Shown: piece by piece, positions 45,590 to 58,269 of the stretch | How the letters are laid out: every line of letters starts with the position of its first letter | How positions within the stretch are numbered: the first letter of the stretch is position 1 | Position numbers and translations under genes: made by a program | Notes under the pieces: model-generated | The model's input: only the letters and a program-made list of their open reading frames with translations | Told to the model about the DNA's origin: nothing | Database searches by the model: none | DNA from: Oidiodendron maius Zn | Lineage: Eukaryota > Ascomycota > Leotiomycetes > Myxotrichaceae | Assembly (NCBI GenBank): GCA_000827325.1 | Contig: KN832874.1 | Span: 2,154,721 to 2,218,720 of the forward strand | Reading direction: 5' to 3' | Length of the DNA stretch: 64,000 nucleotides

Positions 45590-46954
45590 ATGGGGCGCGA
45601 TTTGACTTGGCGAGAAGTCTTTCCTGGCAAATATCTCCAACCCTTAGGTCATGTCGATCGCAATGTCTTTGGTGCGCTGCCCATACGCCAGGGCGAGCGG
45701 CAGCAATGGATTGTCTATAGTGGTACCAGCTTCGAGACAAACCTCGCTGATAATACCCTGCTCACTTCCTTGAAAACCGCCTGGAAACACACCAGATATG
45801 CTTTTCCCACGCTGGCGTGTCTCGCTGACGACAAGAACAAGACCTATGAGGTGCCCAAGAATGAAGAGGAGCTTGATAAGTGGGTTAATGAGTCGTTTGT
45901 TGTGCACATGGACAGCTCCTCTAAGGAACAGGTACCCAAGTTACGAGCAGAACACTTGCTCGTCCTGGTGCACTACTTTCCGCACCGGCGAGAGCTGCTG
46001 CTCCAAGCGGACCATCGGCTGGTCGACACGCGCGGCCTGTGTATGTTTTGGGACCGATTCTTCACTTTTGTAGCTCAGCCACCGAGTGCTACCATAGAGT
46101 TCGGCAGTGAAGTGAGGAATTTACCCCCAGCCTTGGACGATATCCTGAAGTTCCCTGCTTCACCAGGGGCAGAGGACATGCAACTCGCACAAGCTGCCGT
46201 GGCAGAGATGATGCTTCCGGACCAGATTGATATGCCAGTCGCCAACATGGACGACCCCCCGACCGACAGTAACTACTGCGCCATTAAGTTGTCGCCTGCA
46301 CTTACGAAGGCGGTGGTGGCCGCCTGTCGCCAACATAACGTGACGGTCACGGTCGCCTTCTACGCGGCTGTCATCTTGGCGACGCGACAGAGCCAAATCG
46401 AAGCCACGGGCAAGAGTGGCAGCGTCTTCTCCTCATTTCACACCTATGACGTGCGGCGGTATTTCCCTAAAGATTTCGATGCCCGCAGGTACACCATCTG
46501 CGACTATTCGCCACCATTCCTTATGACGAACAAGTCGACGACTTTCGATGGGCTCGTCAAGGAGCTCAAAGCGAGCTATGCTAAGCTGCTGCCTGATCCT
46601 CCCACTGCCGACAGCCTGATTTCGCTCGAATGCGCGTTCTCGCACATCGTACAGAAAATATTTACGACTCTTGGCGGTCTGCCCAAGTCTAGCACCCCGC
46701 TTGTGGTAAGCAGCGGTGTGTTTGAGAACTATATGTCGCGCTCACATGGCGGGGGAGATCGTAAGATCACAGTGTTAGATGTGTTTGTCAATGTGTACAT
46801 CCTAAGCGCACAAATCCAGCCATACTTGTGGACGTATAACAATCGGCTTACAATTCACTTGGGGTACAATGAAGCTTATTATACGCAGGTAGAGGCACGA
46901 AAGTATGGGGAATTGATACAGAGCATACTACTTAGGGAGCTAGGAGTCGAATAG
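45590..46954 (+). CDS. condensation-like O-acyltransferase (Tri3/CAT-like)
   Basis: A single exon of 454 residues. The N-terminal part (WREVFPGKYLQPLGHVDRNVF) and the central QADHRLVDTRGLCMFWDRF, carrying an HxxxDxxG variant of the condensation/acyltransferase catalytic motif, place it with fungal alcohol O-acyltransferases resembling trichothecene 15-O-acetyltransferase. The second half has VTVAFYAAVILATR and SSFHTYDVRRYF, usual for the second lobe, and PLVVSSGVFENYM near the end. It would esterify a hydroxyl with an acyl-CoA in the cytosol. The general base His is present. It lies upstream of the oxidation cluster in the same direction as the SDR, so it could acylate a product, but 1.3 kb separates them. 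Confidence 0.75.
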   Translation: MGRDLTWREVFPGKYLQPLGHVDRNVFGALPIRQGERQQWIVYSGTSFETNLADNTLLTSLKTAWKHTRYAFPTLACLADDKNKTYEVPKNEEELDKWVNESFVVHMDSSSKEQVPKLRAEHLLVLVHYFPHRRELLLQADHRLVDTRGLCMFWDRFFTFVAQPPSATIEFGSEVRNLPPALDDILKFPASPGAEDMQLAQAAVAEMMLPDQIDMPVANMDDPPTDSNYCAIKLSPALTKAVVAACRQHNVTVTVAFYAAVILATRQSQIEATGKSGSVFSSFHTYDVRRYFPKDFDARRYTICDYSPPFLMTNKSTTFDGLVKELKASYAKLLPDPPTADSLISLECAFSHIVQKIFTTLGGLPKSSTPLVVSSGVFENYMSRSHGGGDRKITVLDVFVNVYILSAQIQPYLWTYNNRLTIHLGYNEAYYTQVEARKYGELIQSILLRELGVE

Positions 46955-48306
46955 GTGCAGTGCTATGAACTCTTTAGGTACTGCTGAGCACAAACTCAAG
47001 TTAAAGATACTTTTTGTTTTTCCACATAACTTGCGAGCATGAAAATTAATGACTTGTAGTAAGTAGTAAGAGATCAAAATAGTATTGAAGATGAAGTTCT
47101 TCAAGCAGTATGATGGATGGCTTGGGCAACGAATCTTTTCTCCGAAACGCGTCTCTAGAGTAACCCCTAGTTTATAGTGTCAACGCGATTCCGAAAGCAG
47201 ACATCATTGCGCTTTACGTGGTGTGTACCTTATCTTCCCCATCTTCATAATCATATTTCACAGCCACCCCGCAATTCTAAATCAAGTTTAGCCGCGCACG
47301 GTTCGCCCTCCGCGTTCCCATCTTTTGGTTGCGAGTTGTAAGCGCAGAGCTTTCCTCTATGAGAACTATTGACCCGATGAGCTAGGGTTTGGTCGATCTG
47401 TTGCTTCCTTTCTCAATGAACAAATCTCATGCTCCGAGTGCGCAGCTCACTGCAGATGACACGAAAGATGTGTATCTGCCTAGACACTTCGATTATGATA
47501 TCTAATACCCACCTTCAAACCTAAAATTTCTGCTCAGTCTGTACTTGCTCAGGATAGGCGTACGTCATACACACACTAATTTTGGTGAGACTGGAGCTCG
47601 TAATGGTAACACAAGTTGCTCTAATACTGGAGATCCGCCTATTGTTCCCTCCTGTGTCGCTCGAAATCAAACCCTGGAACACCCGGTACCGCTGCGAGAT
47701 GCTCGACCCACATCTCAATATTTTCATAGCTTTGTATGATAACCGGTTCGTAATTTAGTTGGTCTTTCGTTAGTTAGTTTGACCTATAACAGTCAGTTAA
47801 ATTGACTATCATACACTGCTGGAACACTGACCACCGGCTCTCATGCACGGAGAATTGACTCTTGACAGCTTTATCTAACATTAGTATGCTTCCAATATTG
47901 GATTTGAAAGACCATCTGATGTAGATAGTCAGCCTGGTCAATAATGGGGCACAATGACCAATAGATTAAATATCTACCTGTAAGGGAAGAGGTGTGAGTG
48001 TCAATAGCGGCAGGGCAGGCTTAGGATCTTGCCGACATGGTCCCTTTAATGAATATCCTGTCATAGTCTTCGGCCCAATAGAAGTCCGGCACACAATAAT
48101 TCGCGCATTGCAAGCCAGTTACAGTAATGCAGGATGTACTGCCCCCCTTATAAACTAGCCGAAGAGACTTCCAGCTATTGGTCAGTGGCGATCCATAACG
48201 GTATTGGAATTGGCACGAGACTAACTATAACTTCTTGGAATGATGCTTTCTTCTTTCTGCAAGTCCACAGAAAGAAAGTCTGGGCTCAACATCTCCCCGA
48301 CTGATT
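46955..48306. other. intergenic, no gene seen
   Basis: About 1.35 kb of unremarkable composition between two plus-strand genes. The distal part should hold the SDR promoter. An in-frame ATG for the SDR does not occur upstream; the earlier ATG at 48241 reads into a stop. Confidence 0.5.
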
Positions 48307-49523
48307 ATGACTTGGACGCCAGAAAGTCTACGTAACCTAACAGGGCGGGTATATCTTGTCACAGGAGGAAATTCTGGCAAGTAAGTTCACCCAATAAGTC
48401 AGTATGAGAGGCTACACTGCTAATATCCGACAAGCGGCTACCAAACCGTCCTTGGCCTGGCAGCAAGGAATGCAAAGGTCTACATTAGAGCACGGTCGAA
48501 TGAAAAGGGTACTGCTGCAGTATCAGCTGTCAGAGCCGAGAACGAGAGTGCGAAGGTTGACTTTGTGAAAATGGATATGATGGATCTGAAGAGCATGGAA
48601 AAGGCCGTAGGGGAAATCAAAAGGTATGTGCCAACTTCCTGCACCTGGACATGTGCCTGCTTCTGAGTTGGGAGCTGATCTGAGTCCGTATGCAACAAAG
48701 AGAAATATTTACATGGTTTGATAAATAACGCTGGCATAATGGCAACACCGTATGAGGAGTCTGCTCATAAGTACGAAGCCCAATTCCAGGTACGTTTCCC
48801 TCTACGGAGCAAGACACGACGATCCAGTAAGTTGATATCTTGCGTTTTAATTGAAGACAAACTACATCTCTCCTTGGCTCCTTACATATTACCTACTTCC
48901 TCTTCTCATCGAAACTGCCCGTCAGAGTCCAATCAGCCACGCTCGCATTGTGAATGTGAGCTCGGATGGCCATTTGATCTTCGGCCCCCCCTCAGGCATC
49001 AATTTCAACGACATCAATCAAACCAAGAGCGGGAAGGGAGGCCCATGGTCGCGTTATGGGCTATCTAAGCTAGCAAATATTCTGCATGCGAAAGAGCTGA
49101 ATCAGAGATATGGAGGAACAGAGGCAGGAAGCATCTGGACAGCCAATTTGCATCCTGGAACAGTAGACACGTAATACCCGTTCTATCCGCTCTACACCCC
49201 GAAATACTAACAGGCTATCCCAGGAAGCTTCTATACAGGCCACAGCTTCCGCATTCTTCCAAACCATTTTCCCCATCTTGAGGTTCCTTGGCGTATACTC
49301 GAAAGTGGACACTGCCGCCTACACGACTCTCTACTACACGACTCTCTATACCGTGGCCAGCGACGAGTTCACACAGAAGCTTAGTAGTGAGTACCTGCAG
49401 CCAGTGGCCAAAGTGGGAAGGCTGAGCAAGGTAGGAAATGATGCAAAGCTAGCCAAGGATCTTTGGGAATGGACGACAGCAGAGATAATCAACCTGAGCC
49501 TGATTCCGTCCACCAAATTGTAG
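48307..49523 (+). CDS. short-chain dehydrogenase/reductase
   Basis: Start MTWTPESLRNLTGRVYLVTGGNSG, then after a splice NGYQTVLGLAARNAKVYIRARS (TGGNSGNG as TGxxxGxG). LHGLINNAGIM is the NNAG motif, IVNVSSDGH holds the catalytic Ser, YGLSK is YxxxK, and NLHPGTVDT follows. This resembles retinol-dehydrogenase/WW-oxidoreductase-like SDRs of about 330 residues. Five exons; the second intron is not ideal, because the frame needs a GTGCCA donor (near 48629) or a small anomaly. An in-tandem duplication near 49318-49348 makes the peptide YTTLYYTTLY. It converges on the CYP505 gene and could oxidise the secondary alcohol formed by it. Confidence 0.75.
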
Positions 49524-49905
49524 CGGGCGTGCAACGAGAAGTTGTTATCGAATTGAACCGAATCCGCCAATGTCAATCCAATTCATTACCATCCATTATG
49601 AATCTTCATGAGTTTGTGTATTCGTCGATTTAGGTGGTCCCTATATTTACTCTACAAATTTTCGAGTCATTCGAATTGGGGCGTTAAGACACAGAGGATA
49701 GGCAAAGGCTCATTCAGGATGTTGAATGGGACAACTATGAGGAGTGGCGATAAAGGAGAATTTTGTGTTATATACAAGAGTCAACTGGGTTATCACGATC
49801 GTGCAAGCTGCTGCACACAAAGATGGTTCTCAACTGTAGTTCCTTTGAAAATTAAGACACCACGAACGCATTCCACCCACTATTCCCCTATTATAATATG
49901 GCCGG

Positions 49906-52900
49906 CTAGGTCTGCGAAAAGATTTCGGCGACGTATCGCGCAGACATTGTTTCCTCGGAGAGCTTATTCAGACTTTCTGCGCCACGTTTCCCGTCCACTT
50001 CAGTAGGACCCACGATCTCATTGAAAATTTCCCTAACCCCATCTGCCATGTTGATCCCACCACAGACATAGATTTTCGCTCCTAGATTCCACAACTGGAT
50101 TACTTCTGCTCTATCCGCCCACATTCGGTCCTGGACGTACATTCGAGATTCCGATATAGACACTGTTTCTTCGCCACTGAATGCACGGCGCACACTTACA
50201 ACACCTTCAGCCTCGAACTCATCTAGCTCTTGGCGGTACAAGTCATCTTGCTTTGACCCACGGCAACCAAAGAATAAGATGGCGGGCTGCAATTGTACGC
50301 CATTACGCCGTTGTAAAGCGCGATCTTGGATGAATCCCCGGAATGGAGCAATACCGGATCCTGCTGCAACCATAATTATAGGATGAGCACTGGCATCATC
50401 TGGTAGATGGAATTGCTTTTTACAGGGTCGAATTGTAAAGTGCACCGCGTCTCCAGGGACCAGATCTGCCAGGAAGTTGGATGCGACTCCGAGGAAGGAT
50501 CCTTGGCCGGATAAAGCAGGTTGGGCCAAGACGGAGATTGTAAGGGACGCATGTGATGGCTTCCAGAGAGCTGACGATGAGATTGAGTATGTCCGCACTC
50601 TGAGCGGTGGAAGCATATCAATAAATGCACCAACACACAACTTTATTGCCTTGTATCTCTCAAGAAGATCTAAGACTGACACTCGCATGTCACGAATCTG
50701 CGACTCAAACGCAGCACCACCAAGCTCAGCGAGCTCATATCTTCCTTCACCTTCCGGGGTTACAGACAAAAGCGTTGCAATGTTCTATCGAAATCTTAGC
50801 CTGGATGTGTTATTATGCAGATGTGAGTACTCACTCGACGTGTTGCTGGCTGGCTTAATTCGACATACGACGCAAACACGTCAAAGGCCGAAAGAGTTTC
50901 TTGACCTAGTGTACCCATATGGCCGATTCTCGCCACTGACAAAACGCTGTCTCCAGCTAGATGAAAGCGAGCCAAGGCACGACGTACGTTCTGCCGCGGA
51001 TTTATAGGCAAGACCGAGAGGTGATCTCCAGGCGCGTACTTCATGTTAGCTGGAAGTTGTATTTCAACATGGTATTTCAGTGCTGAGCCAGACTCAGACA
51101 ATTTATGCGTCTCCGAGACGATACACTCGACGGCATTGTGATGGAGCGCCCTCGCCCGGGGATTCGTGATTGTGATATCCTGCTTAACCTCTGTCCTTGC
51201 AACATTATCAACCGTCTCATTTCCGGCGGCGCTTGAGCTCGACCAAAGATGTTCATCTTCCCAATTCTCGAGGTCCGAGAACATGTCGCTCACTGCTGAG
51301 TTTGCCTTACCCATCTGCGCAACACGATGAGCTCCAGCTCGCGCAAGAAGCTCATCGATCATAATGGGAACCTTATAAAATGTCTTTGCCCAATCATGAT
51401 GGCCTAGTATACATTGTCAGTATAATGTATCTTGGTTAATCATATGATAGATTCACTTACCGCAGGCAAAGACTGCAAAAGGCATGCCACCAAGAGCATC
51501 TTCATCCAATGTTTTCAACCAATTGCAGAATCTAACAGCATTATCGGCAGGCAAGCCATCATAGGAGCATGTGATAATGACTACAAGTTCGTCCTTCGCT
51601 CTTGGCAAAATTCCTATCACCGAGTCTAGTGTAGCAACAGTGGTTACCGAATATCCATAGCTTGGCGCATCTCTTGCCAGACGGTGAGCAAGCGCTTCAC
51701 AGGTACCACTGTTGCTTCCGTAGAGGATTGTGACAGGAGTGCTGTTTCCCACCTGGCCGTCATTTGCTGGTGCGATAGTTCCATTTTTTATCTGGATATT
51801 AGTGGAGATCGGATTTGAAAATCCGCATAATTCCCTCGGTGTCCGGCCGCTCCTGAGTTTTGCACGAACGTAGAAGTTCCCAGGTTTGATAGTCAAGGTT
51901 TCCACAATTTCGAGTTTATAGTCGGGATTATCAAGAGTGAGATCAAAATTCTGAAGTATAGACGCGATGACCTTGAGAAGTATTAATCATCGAAGCTCGT
52001 TGTAGGCCGAGATAGCAGGGAAGGCAGACTTACCAGTTGTGATTCTTGCCAAGCAAAAGCTCGTCCAATGCACCCTCGTGTGCCATTTCCAAACGGTTTC
52101 CAGGCGTTTTTTGGAAGTTTATTAAAATTTTCGTCCATCATTCTTTCAGGTTTCCACTCATCTGCGTCCTCTCCATAGACTTTCTTGTCGCGATGGATAT
52201 TGTGAAACATACACAGTACAGGCTCACCTTTCTTGACGGCATACTTCCCTCCTAAGGTGGTGTCTTCTCGTGCACCCAAGGTAATAGCAGGGCCAGTTGG
52301 ATTAAGACGTAAGGCTTCTCGGAGAACAGCATCGATGTATGGCAGCTTTGACAAGTGATCGGCAGTGATGTTGCCAGCTCCAATCACGCGATCTACTTCC
52401 TCTCGTGCATTCTTCAATGACTCTGGATTTGTGAGGAGGTAGTAAAACACAAACGAAAGTGCTCCCGATGTAGTCTCGTGCCCTGCGACCAGGAATGTAA
52501 TCAGATTATTGATGATCGATTCGTCACTCATACCTTCCCCGGTCTTAGGGTCTCGCCCATGAAGAAGTGCATTCAAGAGATCATCTCTGTCGCTTGGATT
52601 TCCTCTTCGCAGGTTTAATATCATCATACTCATTTCCCTCATGCTTGCAATATCGCCCAGGAAGCTACGCCTAGCCTTCCACCGGAATGCATTCAAATAC
52701 TCCGGTATCATAGACGACTTGTCAGCTTCTCGCAAAAACCCAACCATGGATTTAACAAAGGGATGCACGTCACTGTTGCGGTAGAAGCTATTGAACCTAT
52801 ATCCCATGGTACAGAATGCTATGGTATCCAAAGTGAGGCGGGTCAGATCGCCGGCGATATCTATACGGTGGTCAGGTCCATATCGTGCCCTAATTTTCCT

Positions 52901-53459
52901 TTGATTAGGCATAAAGGATAAAATGACAGATTGAACATACCATTTGAGACTAAGTTCTTGGCAAACATCTTTCATTCCGCCCAATGTCTCTCTAATCTTT
53001 ATTGGTCCAAATATAGGCATGATAATTCGATGGGCAACACCCCAATTGTGTTCACCATCGTGAGCTGTAAACAAACCATCGTTGACCCCAGCTCGTAAGT
53101 TGCCCAGACCACTAACGACAACTTTGCAGAAACGAGATTCGTCACAGACTTCGTCAAACAGAGCGTGGGTTTGGAGAAAAACGAGTTTATTTCCACCAAG
53201 AACCAACTGAAAAATATCGCCTATCACAAATTTAGTTGGTAATGACCATTGGAAACGAATTCTCAGTGATACCCATACCATATGACCGTCCCATTTCTAA
53301 TACAGATGCGAGGCCATGTTCTGTATCAATATCGAAGAGGTTTCCAAGCAGTGGCCACACTATTTGAATATTAACATTCTCGGTTTTCTTGGTTGAGATT
53401 CAGGAACACATACCCGAAGGACCAGGAATTGGGATAAGGGCATGATTCTTTTTGGTCAT
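49906..53459 (-). CDS. self-sufficient P450:NADPH-P450 reductase fusion (CYP505 family)
   Basis: Seven exons give about 1,060 residues. N-terminal P450 half: ALIPIPGPSG, VWPLLGNLFDID, I-helix LVAGHETTSG, ExxR EALR, PERM, heme loop FGNGTRGCIGRAFAWQE. Then, across an intron, the reductase half: FMN domain TILYGSNSGTCEALAHRLA and CSYDGLPADNA, FAD-binding RTYSISSS, NADPH site AAGSGIAPFRGF and FFGCRGSKQDDLY, ending RYVAEIFS. No membrane anchor is present, as for BM3/P450foxy-type enzymes, which hydroxylate fatty acids and alkyl chains at subterminal (omega-1 to omega-3) positions without a partner. Start MTKKNHALIPIPGPSG at 53459, first ATG before the PGP hinge. All splice junctions keep the frame, so it looks functional. 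Confidence 0.9.
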
Positions 53460-54106
53460 TCTCTTCGTGACTTGTAGGGTTGGCTCAAGGGAGAAAGGAG
53501 TATTGCACAAACTATCGTATGAGTATGGGGGATTTGATGCGTATGGCAAACTGGAGGTTGACAACAAGTGTTAAGATTTTAATTTGGTATCATAGAGGCC
53601 AGGGCCTTGCTTGAATGCCTCCAGACATACACAAGGAGGGCTGTAAAAGATATGGATGGGTAGTTGTATTATATTGCTAGTTCTGTTCGGTTGGCCTTTG
53701 CGTCTCTAACCTACTCTTCCCTGTTGGTCTTCAAAAGACAAGAAGCAGAGACTATACCAACTTTGCGGTCTTCGTTATAGCAAGTGAGTTCGCAACAGTT
53801 ACTTCTGTGACAAATGTGGAGTTCATCGCGGCATGGTTACCAGTCTCGGTATAGCGACTTTCTTCCTGTCAGCCCGCCTTCTCCCTGTCCCATTGGCATT
53901 CTCTATTGAGAAAAGGTAGCGCGCTGCTCCCTCAGCTGTTGTGGGCCTCTCTTTGTGAAGTTACGGGCAGAAACAGCCGCAGTTATACCAGGAGCCGTCG
54001 CCCCGACTCTGCATGTTCGGTCGGAACAGGCGGGCGGGATACTGGAACTAAGCAATTCTACGACGGGACTGGTCTCGATTGGCATCAGATACAAAATATA
54101 ATTTAT
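53460..54106. other. CYP505 promoter region
   Basis: About 650 bp upstream of CYP505 and downstream of the esterase, both minus strand. I looked for CCTCGG/CCGAGG and found none. No gene is seen. Confidence 0.5.
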
Positions 54107-55172
54107 CTAGTTACGACGGCCTAAAATTTTATTGATACTTTGAATGCCCTCATCCCACTCTCCAGATGCCATAAGATATATCTCACCCGCTACTCCATGG
54201 CCGACTCCTTCCAATTCAGAATACCTTAAAGCTATGCGCGGATTGAGTGTTTTGAGCTTGCTTACAAACTTTCGACTTCCATCAATGGGAACTTCTGTGT
54301 CTGCAGTTCCATGTTGTAACCAAAGGTATGAAAGATCGCTGGCGAGTTGGGCATTATCTTCGAGTCTCTCAATCGGGAAAAAACATCGATCCACTCCGAA
54401 GAAATCAAGGAATCTCCCACGTTGAATCATTGCGTACGCTAACGTGTCGGTGCCACTATTAATGCCTCTGGTTGACGGATGAGGGCCATTTGGCAAAGCC
54501 TGAAGATGGTCATCAATTATTTCGTTGGCATGTTGAGGTTGATTGTTAATATTTTTGGCGTAGTCTGTACAGTAAAAAGGATCTCGCATGTCAATCATGG
54601 GATAGGTTGCTATTACTGCGCTGATTTCTAAAGGATGGGAGAGTGCAACTTGAATTGCAAGATAACCTCCTATAATTGAAATACGTTAACCTAGACTGAC
54701 AGAGGAATTCTGATGCTCGAAGTGACTACACACCTGCGCTCTCGCCCGAGACCATAATTCTCCCTATGTCCGCCCCAGCCTTTCCATTTCTCATGCTGCG
54801 TACAGCCTTGTCAAGCTCCGTAGAGACCCAATTCCATGCGTCCTCAACATCTTCCAGGATTTCCTTTCCATTGCCCTCTGGTAGAAGCCTGTAATCTGGG
54901 GCCACAATGATAATGTTCTCATCGATCGCATGCTGCAAGATGCGGGGTGGTGTTATCTCAACCATGTTTCTGGCCCCATTGACTAGAAAGCCCCCATGGA
55001 AACGAATATTGACCGGATGTTCGCCATCACACAGCGTCTTAGGCACCATCACATCTAGCATGATTGCATTTCCTTGAACATACTTGAAAGTGATAGTCTC
55101 GACATCAAAAGCATCGAAAAGTGATACGAACTCATATACATCTTTATGAGTTTGTCCTTGAGAAGTTGCCAT
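54107..55172 (-). CDS. alpha/beta-hydrolase esterase (HSL-like)
   Basis: Two exons joined at GESAG/GYLAIQV give about 333 residues. The oxyanion motif HGG is in NIRFHGGFLVNG, the nucleophile elbow is GESAG, the probable acid lies in LQHGTADTEVPIDGS, and the catalytic His is in EGVGHG. There is no signal peptide, so it is intracellular; the open frame upstream of MATSQGQTHK is not needed. The family hydrolyses short esters. It lies directly downstream of a Baeyer-Villiger monooxygenase in the same direction (about 430 bp), a pairing in which the esterase cleaves the ester made by the BVMO. Confidence 0.85.
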
Positions 55173-55604
55173 GGCGAACAGAAAACGATGCAGAGGCAAT
55201 CTTGATTCCTCAGGAATTATAAAGTCTAAATAGCGCTGGATAAATAGAAATGGGTACTCCAGTATAAGCAGATCCTTGAAATTAAGTCTAGTCGCGCAAC
55301 AGTAGCCGGATTGGGACGGCGGGGCCTTGTCGCTCGCCGTCCTGGCGTGAGTGGGGGGCAAGGATGTAAGCAGATGCAATTTGAGATAGTAACCGGGCAC
55401 GTGTGGCTTAGAGGTTGCATTAGGAGATTCCTAGCATTCTCGATAGTTTACTCAAGGTTCATATTGAGTTACTACGTTTGAGTTCGACAGGTCATCGAGA
55501 GTAAATTGACATCGGATGCATGAAAAGTACGCATGAGAAAAGGTAACATTTCGAAACAGGATCTACCAAATTCTATGCTTCACAGTGCCTAACAGATGGT
55601 TGAT
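55173..55604. other. esterase promoter region
   Basis: About 430 bp between BVMO stop and esterase start. No gene is seen and no CCTCGG element is present. Confidence 0.5.
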
Positions 55605-57894
55605 TCACTTCTGAACCACTTTGGGAGCGTCGAGGGACCAGGGCGTATCTGAGTCTCGAATGAAAGGTGCCAGATCAACGTCCTTCCCATTAATAGCGTC
55701 GACCTCTAAGTCGGTGAAGCCGTTTCCAAGAAAGGCCCACATGTTGCTATTCATGTATCGTATGTCATAATGCTCAAATCTGGGGGTTTTGAGTGCTCTT
55801 AAATGATGTAGAAGGCTCCCCGGCCAAATGTACACTCGACCATTTGGTTTATTATCCTTGTACCATGACCGACAATCTTCAGCCCATACAGATTTCTTTG
55901 AGTGCCACGTATCAAGATGCTCATTGATCTGTGTTGTTGGCAACTGCTTGACTTCAATTGCCTTGATGCCATCCTCTTGCATCTTTTTGCAGCATTGTAG
56001 GGCGTATTCAATTTGAACCTCGTGCTTCAAATCTGGTTAGCGACGGCGAAACCCCTTCCTTAACCTATTTGTAAGACTTACAGATGGCAAGACGCAACCT
56101 TGGCCCCAGTTTCCCGTTGGGCCATTTACCACGAAGTAGTTTGGGAACTTTGGGCTTGCGATGCTCAAGTATATGTTAGGGATCTGCGTTCCGAGTTGTT
56201 AGTCCGTATTATAGGCATACAGCTTGAACAGGGTTTTACTTCCGACCACTCATCTTGAATAATTGCCCCATTAACGCCTGTAATCTTACTTCGTGGTTCT
56301 GTCAGTATTGAAAATATACTGTGAGTTAAAGGCTCGGTATGGACAAACTTACAAGTGCGGCACATATTGAATTGAGAACCCAGTGGCACAAGCAATTATA
56401 TCGAATTCAAAAGTCTTTCCTGACGTGGTCACCAGACCTTTTTCGTTCAGCTGAGCGACGCCTTCGTGTACAATGTAAACATCTGCGAGGCAATTAGTGT
56501 TTGAATCGATTATGAGATTTAATCGCAACTTCCGGTCTCGAGTCAGCGACTCTAAATAACCCTCTCCTGGCTATGACGATGTATTAGCAAAACTTTTAGA
56601 CAGATATGGGAGTATGAGAAGGTGCGAAAACTTACAGTAATTCGACGGCACCCCGGTGACCAATCCGGAATCAAATTTTCCTTCAGTTCATCATGTCCGG
56701 GCCCAATTTTGGCTACCATGCTCTCACGCATTGCTTTTCTCGCCCATAGGTTGAGTGGAGAGCCTCGAAGAAAGATTGGAAAGCTCTTGGTCATTCTGGC
56801 TTCTAGATCTTTTCTATAAGATAGGAAAAACTCTTTGTTAGTTCGGAATCTATGTTTTTCTTCTTCAGAGTAGATGTGTCGTCCCACAATCCTTGTGTCT
56901 CCTCCTCCAGTGCTTTCTTTTGATATATCCGATCCCATTTGCGGCGATATCCAGGTTTTATTACGGGCAAAGACATGCACGCTTCTAGAGCCTTGTTGAT
57001 TGATAAGTAAATTACTATGGAAGGTAGTTTGGAACCAAAATCGAATACACATACCTTGAGCCAGATGGGGAAGCATCTGTATGGAGCTTGAGCCTGTCCC
57101 AATGATAGCAACTCTTTTTCCTTCCCATGTGATTGTCGGATCCCACGAGGCACTGTGTGCTAAAACACCAGTAAAGGAGTTTAAACCAGCGATATCCGGC
57201 CCTGGGTGGGAGGCGGTGGGTCAGTTTCTAATTATACTAATACATCAAGGGGTCATTTACATTTCCATTTGTTTACCACTCCAGAACCGTTTAGCAAAAC
57301 ATCACAAGTAACAACAGATTTATTTCCGTCCCTCATCAATCCTACATGCCCTTTGTCTTATTAGCATCGTATTTCAACAGGTGTGGCGAGCTTACATTTT
57401 CCTTGCTCTTCATTCCATAACGCTTCCGTTACCTGTGTGTTCAGCTGAATATAGGGCTGCAACTTGTACTTCTCGTAGAATCTAATAAAATATGCCTGAA
57501 TTTCGCTAGAGAAGGAATAAAATCCAGACCATTCGGGGTTCGGCTCGAACGAATACGTATAGATATGTGCAGGTACATCACAGGCACATCCTGATGTACA
57601 TCATTAGCAAATCTCCAAACAAGCTGGGGATAGCCGACCAGGGTATCTATTCTCCCACCAGGTGCCACCAATTGTTGGGTTTCTATATGAAGTCATTAGA
57701 TTTGCTTGTCAAAATCCGTCTAAAAGCCCTTACTTCTCATAACAGATAAGCTCATAATTATCGAGCATTCGCTCGGCCTTATATGCAGCGAGTAATCCAG
57801 AGGCACCTGCTCCAACATGGATTATTTTCAATCTCCTGGGCTCAGACTGCGCCTGGTCCAGAATATCGTAGCCTTCGTCATTTAAAATCGCCAT
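55605..57894 (-). CDS. Baeyer-Villiger monooxygenase (type I, FAD)
   Basis: Ten exons give about 600 residues. The FAD motif is KIIHVGAGASG at the N-terminus, then [32 protein letters not shown] (the conserved BVMO core spanning an intron). The fingerprint FxGxxxHxxxW is FTGVLAHSASW, the NADPH motif is IIGTGSSS, and ATGF lies in IACATGFS. Odd acceptors were needed at two introns (PHF/KITGVNG and LPS/HEVQIEY), but each gives an open frame, so I judge the gene intact. It converts a ketone to an ester or lactone with O2 and NADPH. It is divergent from the alcohol dehydrogenase with 611 bp between them. Confidence 0.9.
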
Positions 57895-58127
57895 TGTAAC
57901 GCAAGAGAAATATTTAAAACTTCTGATAAGACGGTGTGGCTCTACGGAATGTTCAAGGACAATAGTGCAACTTATATGGAAGTCCTTGGCCTATATGCTA
58001 GATTAATGTGGCCCTTCTCCGAAGTGGTTATCACTAGTGCATTCAGATGGAGTTAGAGTATTCGCCACGTTCCGAGAATGTAGCGTCTAATTTTTCACCC
58101 CTAAATTGGTATTGTTCGCGCGATAGA

Positions 58128-58133
58128 CCGAGG
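58128..58133 (-). promoter_or_regulatory. candidate FarA/FarB-type site (CCTCGG on the minus strand)
   Basis: Plus strand reads CCGAGG. Its inner edge is about 235 bp upstream of the BVMO ATG. CCTCGG is the known core of Aspergillus FarA/FarB and Fusarium CTF1 sites in fatty-acid and lipase genes. A six-base match alone is weak. Confidence 0.4.
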
Positions 58134-58269
58134 CACCTAGGCGTCTGGGAATTTTATTACTAAATCTGGATCATACTAGCATCACAATAAGGAATTAGAT
58201 AAGGCAAGTGTACCGCAGTTACATGTGAAACGAATCACATAAAACGTGTTGTAAATTGCAAGCAATTTG

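Noticed and set aside
55605-56395. Possible frameshifts near the BVMO 3' half
   Set aside because: Alternative AG acceptors (before AAGATTACAG and before CACGAGG) give open, family-like sequence, so the gene is taken as intact.
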